Shown here one piece after another: positions 1 to 8,300 of a stretch of 64,000 bases of DNA; position 1 is the first letter of the stretch; every line of letters starts with the position of its first letter. The notes under the pieces were generated by a model. It ran no database searches. It was not told the origin of the DNA and saw only the letters and a program-made list of their open reading frames with translations. Origin of the DNA: Colwellia psychrerythraea. Lineage in GTDB: Bacteria; Pseudomonadota; Gammaproteobacteria; Enterobacterales; Alteromonadaceae. The stretch covers positions 372,001 to 436,000 of the forward strand of contig NZ_JQED01000003.1 in assembly GCF_000764225.1 (NCBI RefSeq), given 5' to 3'. Made by a program: the position numbers and the translations under genes.

Positions 1-2
1 AC

Positions 3-296
3 CGCGGTTATTTCGCTGCAGAGCGAAGCAAAGCGTCGCGTACAAAAAGCGCTAGTGCAAAAGATAATGGTGCAACGTCGGCTGAAATTGATTTACTGCT
101 TAAACATTTTGACGTTGATAACATCATTGTTGGGCACACTTCACAAAAGCAAATTGAAAGCCGTTATCAAGGGAGAGTTATTGCTATTGACTCAAGTATC
201 AAAGAAGGTCATTACGGTGAAATTTTATTTATTGAAGGAGGTAAAAAGTGGCGAGGCAGCTTAAGTGGAAAAGTATTACCGCTATACCCTCAATAA
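3..296 (+). CDS. Metallophosphoesterase, C-terminal part (partial)
   Basis: The window opens inside this gene; 97 codons remain before a TAA stop. The visible part contains IIVGHTSQ followed by a beta-rich tail (VIAIDSSI, YGEILFIEGG), as in the C-terminal half of calcineurin-like phosphoesterases, where the GHT histidine is a metal ligand. The N-terminal metal-binding motifs lie outside the window, so substrate and localisation cannot be judged. A strong hairpin with a T-run follows the stop by about 30 bases, so this is the end of its transcript. The family assignment is fairly safe; a specific function is not. Confidence 0.6.
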   Translation, partial: RGYFAAERSKASRTKSASAKDNGATSAEIDLLLKHFDVDNIIVGHTSQKQIESRYQGRVIAIDSSIKEGHYGEILFIEGGKKWRGSLSGKVLPLYPQ

Positions 297-322
297 CCGT
301 ATTGGTATGTAAATTTAAGCAC

Positions 323-353
323 AAAAAAACCAGTACTAAGTACTGGTTTTTTT
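323..353. terminator. Bidirectional rho-independent terminator
   Basis: A perfect stem (CCAGTAC / GTACTGG) with a three-base loop is flanked by an A-run on the left and a T-run on the right. It lies between the convergent metallophosphoesterase and yebC-like genes and can serve both. Confidence 0.85.
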
Positions 354-372
354 ATAGCTAAAACGCTTTATA

Positions 373-1098
373 TTAGTCTTTAATTTCAGCATTATGATAA
401 ACGTTTTGCACATCATCACAATCATCTAACATCGCAATAAACTTCTCAAAGTTTGCTAAGTCTTCTTCACCTTCCACATCAATGTAGTTTTGCGGTACCC
501 AAGTGATTTCTTCAACTTCTAATTCAAATTCTGGCATTGAGTTAGCAAACTCAGTTTTAATTTTAAAGAATTCAGTATGAGGGGCATAAACGGTAATAAT
601 ACCATCTTCTAATTCAACATCAGTAACATCGATATCAGCCATCATTAAATTCTCTAGTACGGCTTCATCATCTTCACCTTTAAAGGCAAAAACAGCTTGA
701 TGATCGAACATATGAGAAACAGTGCCTGAAGAACCAATTTTAGCATGGCTTTTAGTAAAACATTGACGAACGTCTTTAATCGTACGGTTACCGTTATCTG
801 TTAAGCAATCAATAATTACCATACAGTTACCCGGACCAAAACCTTCGTAACGTGCTTCTACGAAATCTTCACCGCCAGCACCAGAAGCTTTTTTAATGGC
901 ATTTTCTATCACATGAGTTGGTACTTGATCTTTCTTTGCACGGTCAATTAAACCACGTAGAGCTAAGTTACCATCGGGATCAACACCACCATTTTTAGCA
1001 CAAACGTAAATTGCTTTACCGTATTTAGAGTAAACTTTAGTTTTGGCCCCAGCGGTTTTGGCCATAGATAATTTGCGGTTTTGGTATGCTCTGCCCAT
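373..1098 (-). CDS. YebC/PmpR family regulator (YeeN-like)
   Basis: The protein of 241 residues matches the YebC/PmpR family along its length: an N-terminal basic three-helix part ([37 protein letters not shown]), the [20 protein letters not shown] core, and an acidic C-terminus ending [14 protein letters not shown]. The opening MGRAYQN resembles the YeeN branch rather than classic YebC (MAGHSKW). I place the start at 1098 because homology begins there; an open frame to 1206 upstream carries no family similarity, and an AAGAAGACTTGAG stretch precedes the chosen ATG. Family members bind DNA or act on translation of stalling-prone proteins; which applies here is unknown. Confidence 0.88.
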   Translation of the reverse strand: MGRAYQNRKLSMAKTAGAKTKVYSKYGKAIYVCAKNGGVDPDGNLALRGLIDRAKKDQVPTHVIENAIKKASGAGGEDFVEARYEGFGPGNCMVIIDCLTDNGNRTIKDVRQCFTKSHAKIGSSGTVSHMFDHQAVFAFKGEDDEAVLENLMMADIDVTDVELEDGIITVYAPHTEFFKIKTEFANSMPEFELEVEEITWVPQNYIDVEGEEDLANFEKFIAMLDDCDDVQNVYHNAEIKD

Positions 1099-1195
1099 CT
1101 CAAGTCTTCTTTTATGTTCAAAAAATATAATGCGATAGATTCTACCAGCCTCCATGGGCGCTTGACTAGTGTTCTTGATCATATATTCGCAATAA

Positions 1196-1369
1196 ATGCC
1201 TCTCAAAATGCTGTATTTATTACAGAGGTTAATTTTGTCTTTAGTAGGCGCAGGCGGAGTACTTTTCGTTTTTATTATTGAATTACCGCAGCTTTTTAAT
1301 AGCCAAAAGATTATTCAACAATACAATAAAGGGATAATGAAACGCTTGTTAAAAGAAATCAGTCGTTAA
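1196..1369 (+). CDS. Possible small membrane protein (57 aa)
   Basis: An ATG-initiated frame of 57 codons runs from 1196 to a TAA at 1367. It reads as a hydrophobic segment (about residues 9-30, with [20 protein letters not shown]) followed by a polar basic tail ending [10 protein letters not shown]. That is a plausible single-pass small membrane protein. An alternative start lies at 1208. No convincing ribosome binding site precedes either ATG, and a TAA sits directly before the first. It lies divergent from the yebC-like gene. I do not recognise a family; the composition argues for coding, but the length leaves chance open. Confidence 0.35.
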   Translation: MPLKMLYLLQRLILSLVGAGGVLFVFIIELPQLFNSQKIIQQYNKGIMKRLLKEISR

Positions 1370-1517
1370 GTAGCCTTAAGTTTATGATAAATAGTTCATA
1401 CAAAATCATTCAATTTAACTACTTGAAATAACAGTTAATAGCTAAAAATCACCTTCCTTTAATGTACTATTAACCTATGATATATATATCTCTACTATTT
1501 AGCCAAGGAGTTGGATT

Positions 1518-2378
1518 GTGACTGAGCAACGTACCGAAGAAATATCTGAGCAATTAACAGAACATCAAATTATTGAGAAAATAAAGCAACGTCAATGTTT
1601 CATTGCTAGCGTTGTTGGCGGGGCTTTTACTTTAAAGGTTGATAAATATTTGCCAGTAATGTCTGCAGCAATTCATGACGGCAGCAATTTTAGGACAGAA
1701 CTTGAAAGTAATTGCTTGCTAGAAAAGAAAGATCGTTATTATGAAGAAGATCCGTTTACCGGCAGTTTCATTAACAAACAAGCCATTACCTTAATCGCCC
1801 ATGACTCTCGGTATGAATATGATTTAAATCGTAATACCGATGAATGCGTCTATGAAACTGCTTGGGGTAAAGAGATATGGAAGGTCCCTTTAAGTGAAGA
1901 AGCTATTGCTAAAAGTAAAGCTAAGCATGCGCAATTTTATCGTATAGTAGCGGCAGTTGTTGATGCATTAGTAGAAGATTTTGGCCAATGTATTGTTTAT
2001 GACAACCATTCGTATAATTTTAAGCGCCATGAGCGAAAAGATTTACCTGTCATTAATGTGGGCACAACCTCAGTTAAAGGTGAGCATTGGCGGCCAATTA
2101 TTGATAGTTGGCTTAGTGCGTTACAAAATATGCGCGTAGACGGTATTACAGTAACTGCAGCAGAGAATGATATTTTCTATGGGAAAGGCCGCTTAGCAGG
2201 GTTTTGTCATAGTCGATATGATAATGTTTTAGTCTTGGCGACTGAAGCTAAAAAAGTCTTTATGGATGAGCTCACAGGGCAAGCTGACGAGGTTGTCTTA
2301 CCTTCTTTACAGCAGGTTTATAATGATACTGTGGCAGAGCATACCCAGTGGTATATTAATAACTACCACATAAAATAG
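1518..2378 (+). CDS. N-formylglutamate amidohydrolase family protein
   Basis: The 286-residue protein carries two hallmarks of the N-formylglutamate amidohydrolase (FGase) fold: DSRYEYDLNR at about residues 96-105, and VYDNHSY around 160-166, where D162 and H164 would be metal ligands. Family enzymes hydrolyse N-formylglutamate (last step of one histidine degradation route) or related N-formyl or N-acyl amino acids using a metal. No other hut genes are nearby, so a dedicated histidine-degradation role is not supported. A good GGAG precedes the GTG start (AAGGAGTTGGATT). The gene is monocistronic and ends at a shared terminator. There is no signal peptide, so it is probably cytoplasmic. Confidence 0.65.
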   Translation: MTEQRTEEISEQLTEHQIIEKIKQRQCFIASVVGGAFTLKVDKYLPVMSAAIHDGSNFRTELESNCLLEKKDRYYEEDPFTGSFINKQAITLIAHDSRYEYDLNRNTDECVYETAWGKEIWKVPLSEEAIAKSKAKHAQFYRIVAAVVDALVEDFGQCIVYDNHSYNFKRHERKDLPVINVGTTSVKGEHWRPIIDSWLSALQNMRVDGITVTAAENDIFYGKGRLAGFCHSRYDNVLVLATEAKKVFMDELTGQADEVVLPSLQQVYNDTVAEHTQWYINNYHIK

Positions 2379-2403
2379 GAACTACCTTTCTATTTAGCTC
2401 AAT

Positions 2404-2437
2404 AAAAAAGCACTTTAAATTAATTAAAGTGCTTTTT
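2404..2437. terminator. Bidirectional rho-independent terminator
   Basis: The inverted repeat AAAGCACTTTAA / TTAAAGTGCTTT is flanked by A- and T-runs. It sits between the convergent FGase-like gene and the symporter-SBP fusion gene. Confidence 0.8.
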
Positions 2438-2466
2438 AGTTTTGTACATTCTTTCTTATTTGCTCG

Positions 2467-4632
2467 TTATAGCCAACCTAATACATCTTTCATAACTGAC
2501 CAACGTGGTTTTTTCGCTTTAGGGTTCTTACCTAGAATCCAATAGTCATATACTTTCTCTTGTAAGCCATTTTCTTTTTTAAGCTTGAGCCAAGTATTTA
2601 TGTATTGAACATAATCTAACTGACCTTTAGGAAGCATGAAAGCTACAGGTGCTCTAAGTTTCAAACCTTTAGGAATAATGGCGGAAAAATTAGGGTATAA
2701 CATCGCCCAAGCGGACCCTGATTCAGTTGAATAAATTAATGCATCTACGCCTTCATGTTTTCCTTTTAGAAATTGTCTAACATTATTCACTTCTGTTAAT
2801 TGTGCATTTGGTAGGTATTCTTTTACCATATCTTGATAATACTTACTGTTTCCTACCCCTAATCTTAACGTTTTCATTGCTTGAATTTTATAAAAATCAG
2901 AGAAGTCATCGCGCTTGGCATCACTTACTAATAAACCAGCAGTATGGAAAGTATAAGCATCTGAAAAAGCCATTTCTAATGCACGTTTCGGGGTAATAAT
3001 ATGGCCGCCAATAAGAATATCTATACTACCATCAGCTAATAATTCTGCTTCGTTAGCACCTTCTTTGATGCGAATCATGGATACATTGATATCAAGATCT
3101 TTCGCAAATTGGTTCAGTAATTCAACATCAAAACCAACCATTTGATTATCTTTATTTCTAAAAGCATAAGGCAAGCTGGCATCGTTATAACCTATACGTA
3201 TACTTTTACGAGCTAAAATCACCTCAAGTCGGGGCTGTTGTTGTTCAAAGTATCCCAAGGGAGTCAGTTCTTTATATTGATCGATTTTAGCGCTGGTATT
3301 CATTGATTTCATTGACTCAAATGTTTGCACACCTTCGTACTTATATGGAATTAAAGATTTTAAGGTAATACCTGCGGCAATCATAACACCAAATGTTATG
3401 GCTAAATGCACGCCGATGGCTTGCATCATTCGATGCCATTTAAGTTTTTTCAATACCGCAGAAGCGACCAGTAAGGTCACAACAAAACCGTGCAATGCCG
3501 CTAAGCCGGTAGCAAAACGAGCCGTAACAACACTGCCTAAGAGATATAACTGGAATTGATCAGCAGGTAAGTCGAAAAAATTGAGCAAAAATGGAATCGC
3601 GACAGCCATACTACCAAAAGCGGTCAAGGCACCCATAACGACAAAGGAAATATAATCATCAAAACCTAGTGGTGAGCCGACATACCAAGCAGAGAACAGA
3701 ATAAAGCCTAGACCAAGCAATGTACCTGTGCTGGGAAAACTGTATGCAGTAGGTACAAGTACATCGACGGTTGAGTCTGTTTCTTCACATTCCATATCAT
3801 GTTTTGCGAGAAGCTCTTTACTACGTTCTATTATCATGGGTAATACTACTAATACCGTACCAGTGGCTAGGGCTGTTATCACGGCTTCACCAGCGGTTGA
3901 TAAGATCTCCCGATAGGAGAAAGGCGTTGCCCAATGGATAAGTAGTGGTAAAAAGACAAAGGCAAGTAAAGCTGCTGCGGTAATATATACCCATAAAAAG
4001 ACTTGCAGTCGACCAAGCTCTTCAACTTCTAAGGTTCCTGCAGCAGAAGCTGAAATTGCAAAAATCCCTAAAGGCGCTAACTTGGCAACATAGGAAGCAA
4101 CTTTCATTAAGCTATCACCAATATTGGTGGTTAGCGTTAACAAGGTCTCTTTATTTTTTACTTGGATTAAAGCGATACCCATGAGCAACGAAAACAGCAC
4201 TACCGCTGGCACAATCGTTTCTGAAAGTGAGGCGAAAATATTGCTGGGGATATACAGTTTTACAAAGTTAAAGGCGGCGGGCTCAGTAATCATACTGGTG
4301 CTAAAGAATCCTGCAGTTTGCCAATTAGGGTAGGCCATGGGAAGTAGCAATAAGGTCGCCATAACAGACAACCACATGATTACTATTACTTTTACTGCAC
4401 GGTAGCCGATACGACTTGCCATGGAACTATCTAATCGACCAAGACCACCAATAATTGAAACGAGAACATAAGGGAGTACTGTCATTTGAAGCAAACGGAT
4501 ATATACATCGCCAATGACTTCCATGTTTCCTGCAGGCTCTCCAACAAAAATACCGGTAGATATACCGAGTACTAATGCAATAATGACCCGTTGAAAGGGG
4601 CTCAATTTTTTATATAGGTTTACTAATGGCAT
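2467..4632 (-). CDS. DAACS-type cation symporter fused to a periplasmic solute-binding domain
   Basis: The protein has 721 residues. Residues about 1-425 form the multi-span dicarboxylate/amino acid:cation symporter (DAACS) fold, beginning SPFQRVIIALVLGISTGIFVG. The usual family signatures are altered: the re-entrant serine motif region reads ALATGTV and the NMDGT region reads FPSTGTLL, so the ligand or coupling may differ from GltP-type carriers. Residues about 465-700 form a type-3 solute-binding domain (SIRIGYNDASLPYAF, VGFDVELLNQFAKDL, GSIDILIGG), presumably periplasmic after the last span. DAACS carriers normally work without a binding protein, so the fusion is notable. The start codon is preceded by CAGGAGAGAAA. 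Substrate is probably an amino or organic acid, by inference only. Confidence 0.85.
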   Translation of the reverse strand: MPLVNLYKKLSPFQRVIIALVLGISTGIFVGEPAGNMEVIGDVYIRLLQMTVLPYVLVSIIGGLGRLDSSMASRIGYRAVKVIVIMWLSVMATLLLLPMAYPNWQTAGFFSTSMITEPAAFNFVKLYIPSNIFASLSETIVPAVVLFSLLMGIALIQVKNKETLLTLTTNIGDSLMKVASYVAKLAPLGIFAISASAAGTLEVEELGRLQVFLWVYITAAALLAFVFLPLLIHWATPFSYREILSTAGEAVITALATGTVLVVLPMIIERSKELLAKHDMECEETDSTVDVLVPTAYSFPSTGTLLGLGFILFSAWYVGSPLGFDDYISFVVMGALTAFGSMAVAIPFLLNFFDLPADQFQLYLLGSVVTARFATGLAALHGFVVTLLVASAVLKKLKWHRMMQAIGVHLAITFGVMIAAGITLKSLIPYKYEGVQTFESMKSMNTSAKIDQYKELTPLGYFEQQQPRLEVILARKSIRIGYNDASLPYAFRNKDNQMVGFDVELLNQFAKDLDINVSMIRIKEGANEAELLADGSIDILIGGHIITPKRALEMAFSDAYTFHTAGLLVSDAKRDDFSDFYKIQAMKTLRLGVGNSKYYQDMVKEYLPNAQLTEVNNVRQFLKGKHEGVDALIYSTESGSAWAMLYPNFSAIIPKGLKLRAPVAFMLPKGQLDYVQYINTWLKLKKENGLQEKVYDYWILGKNPKAKKPRWSVMKDVLGWL

Positions 4633-5309
4633 TTTCTCTCCTGAAGAAAAATTTATGTACTTCGATAAGTCGGTATGAGCGTATAACTTGATGTTATTAT
4701 CGTCTTTATTAATGGTTATTCAAGTAACGATTACGTTAATTCTTTATTAATGAGTAACTTTAGTAAGGTTATTTTAGCTAGAAAGTGCTAGCAAATTCTT
4801 TACAATTATAAAAATAAAGTTCAGCTTGCAGCTTTTCCATGGCGAAAAAACTATAGTGATACACATTTCATTAATTTTATTCGCTTCATTTTGAAAACGA
4901 TAAATGCTCGGTATTATCTAAGTCTTCTTGAGACATTTCTGTAATATTGTGTACTTAAAAGCGTATGAAGTTTTGATGAATTTCTCAGGTAAAAGATATT
5001 TCAGTACCTCTGAGTAACGCTTCTAGGCCATAGCAATAAATGCAAGTCAAAAAAGTGACCAGTAGTTTTTTCACATCTACTCGTTATATTCTCATCGCTA
5101 TTGGCATCTACTACAGTATCTATGCCCATGAGGTGTAACATTGCACCTTAATATGTCTCATACTGTTATTATTATCGATAACTAAAGTATTAATATCATT
5201 AAAATTACTTGGTATAACTATATGTTCTAATCGCTTAATCTTTAATCCATAATAGACTAGACTGTATAAAAATAATAAAGATTATTTATAATTTAAGTGT
5301 TTATTTCTT
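4633..5309. other. 677-bp divergent intergenic region
   Basis: This AT-rich stretch separates the minus-strand symporter gene from the plus-strand hybrid kinase gene and must hold both promoters. I see no long reading frame and no RNA gene. A 32-codon frame (5040-5138) encodes a hydrophobic peptide resembling a signal segment, but it has no clear ribosome binding site and may be chance or a gene remnant. Confidence 0.5.
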
Positions 5310-8300
5310 ATGATAAAACTAAACAAGTCTTCATTCATCGCATTCTTATTTATGCAATCATTTTTTCTGCAAAATGGAATGGCCGAAAACTTGCCTTCTC
5401 ATCTAGTCGATTGGGCGCATGCAAACCCCGTTATTCATGTTGGTGTTGATAGTACATTCCCCCCCTTTGACTATGTCGACGAACAGGGAGTTACTGCTGG
5501 CGCAGGCAAACTCATACGACAACAATTATCAGCAATACTCCCTGTCGATATACAAGAGAGCTCGGTATCAGACTTTCGGCTTGAATATGACGATTTATTA
5601 CGTGGCAATATCGATGCTATATCTGTGTGTGGCAACATTGAGCAACGACGAGATGAGGTTTTATTTACTAAACCCTTTTTGCAAATGACGCCTATTGTCG
5701 TGGTTAATAAAAATAGTGATATCAAAAGTGAACTGGATATTACCTCAGAATTAAAAATTGCTTCTATCGCAGGGTATGCCGATGCAAATTTTGCCAAACA
5801 ACTGTCCGTCAATTCAAAAGGCTTTACTAGTAACCTTCAAGGATATCAAAGTATAGAAGATGGCAAATATGATGCATTCATCACTTATTTATACCTTTAT
5901 AAATATATGCTTAAAAAGCATGATTTTAAAAATATTAAACCTATCGCAATCAGTCAATTTGAAAGTTTACCTCTCGGGTTCTGTGTTAATAAAAAAAAGC
6001 CGCAGTTAGTGGAGTTGTTGAATTGGGGAATAGAGCAACTAGGCGATGATTTTATACTGGCGATGCAAAGCAAGTGGGCCGAATCTAGCCTTGATGACGG
6101 CCAAGAACGTAGAGCACATATAGATAAAAGTATTAGTTTAACAAATGTTTTTATCTATGCTGTCTTCTTTGTGTTGCTCGCGTTATTTTTTGCGCGAAAA
6201 TTCGCCAGTATCATTGCGATAAAATTAGATACATTAGCTTTTAGGATGAGCTATTTTTCTGTACTTCTCATGATTATCTCTTTGACCGCAGGGGGAATTT
6301 ATTTATTCCTTAATGACTTTAAAGAGCAGTTGCTTATCGATCAAAAAGAAACGTTTAATGTCACTAAAGGTGTGACTAAAAAAACCTTGGCGGGTTGGTA
6401 TCGTGAACGTGAATTACTGGCGCATAATATTGCCAAATCAAAAAGCTTTAATAAATTAGTCAATCAGCTGGTTTTAGCTCATGAAATAGATGATTCAGTT
6501 AAGGTAGCCAAGGTAAAAAATGAATTAAGAGAGTACTTTAGTAAGCGACCTTACACTACGCAAGGAGGCAGAGCCTATACCATCAGCGATGTTCAAGGGC
6601 GATATCTTTTGAATCTTGTACAGAGTGCAGAAGGAAAAAAATCACCAATCATTAGCCAGCGACCTGAATTGTTTAATAAAGTCCTTATGGGGCGAACAGA
6701 GTTTATCCCTCCTGTTTGGGCAAATGTAAATATTGATAGTAATAAGAATAAAGATGATAGAGATGCAGAGGTCTTTATTGCTACACCGGTTCGTAATGAA
6801 CAACAGGAAGTTATTGCGGTATTAGGCTTTAGATTCGACCCTGATAGAGAATTTTCTCAATTGTTCATCGACGGACGATTAGGCAAAAGTTTTGAAAGTT
6901 ATGCGGTCGATTCTCGAGGTTATATGGTTTCTAGTAGCCGGTTTACTTCTGAATTACAACAAAAAGGTATTGTACCAGTCGGTGATAGCAGTGTGCTTAA
7001 TGTTCGCCTGCAAAATCCTGAAACTAATCCGATAGTGCAAGCCGCGAAGTTTAACCTCAACGGACAAAACTTGAATGGCTATACCAATTACCGAGGGAAA
7101 ACCGTCGTTGGTCAATGGATTTCATTAAAAAACTCGAATATTACCGTTGTCAGTGAGATTCAACTCAGTGAAATGCTAGCTGAATATTACGATGTTAGGA
7201 ATCTACTGCTGATAGGCCTCATTATTTCGAGTGCCTTTATTCTCTCTATTTCTATCTTTATGATCACTATTTCTAATAGAGCAAATGACATTAGCCGGCG
7301 TTCTCAACATGAGTTAGCAGAGCAAGTTACTATACGAACGAAAGAGTTGGCGGCATCAGAACAAAAGAGCAAACTGATTAATAGCTCTGTCGCGGATGGC
7401 ATTTTAGGCGTTGATAAATATGGGAATTTTATTTTTGCTAATGAATCTGCTACAGAAATAACCGGATATAGCGAAGAGAAAATTCTTTCGAGTGATCTCA
7501 TTTCATTATTTGCAGGTGAAAATGAAGAAAATTTATCCTTTGAAGATACCGAGGTGTATAAAGCAATTCAAACCAAGGAAGTTATCCGTGTTAGTAATGA
7601 ATATGTACTAATGAGCGGAGCGAGAGAGCTGCCTCTTGAATACAGTATTTCTCCAGTTGAAGACGATGAATCAGATCTAGCCTGTGTGATAGCACTTCAA
7701 GATATTACGTTACGTGTGCAAGAGACTGAGCGCCTTGAAAAAATGTTGGAGCACTTGCCTGTTTGTATGGTCATTATGAACCAAGATGATGAAGTGGAAC
7801 AAATTAACCAAACAGGTATTGAATTATTAGGTTATGCCCGCGAAGAAATTATTGGAAAACGTGTTGATTTATTTATACCTCCAGAGCAGGTTGATAGCCA
7901 TAAAGCTTTACTTAAAACTTTCTTTGAAGAAGAAATTGTTATTGACACACGTAATTTAGATAAAGACTTCAAAGTAAAGCACAAGTCAGGAAAACTTATT
8001 GAAATACAGGCAGTTTATACTCCTGTTCATTTCTATAACGGTGTTTATGCTGCTGTTATGGTGCGCGATATTACACTTGATAAACAAGCTGAACTTGCAT
8101 TGCTAGAAGCCAAACGTATATCAGATGACGCTTCCAAAGCAAAATCAGACTTTTTAGCGAATATGAGTCATGAGATTCGTACGCCGATGAATGCCATTAT
8201 GGGCATGACACACTTAGCTTTAGGCTGTGATCTAGAGAGAAAACCCAAGAACTATGTCACTAAAGTGTATAAAGCAGCGGAATCCTTATTAGGTATTATT

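Noticed and set aside
1099..1206. N-terminal extension of the YebC-like protein
   Set aside because: Family similarity begins at the ATG at 1098, and the extension overlaps a possible plus-strand gene.
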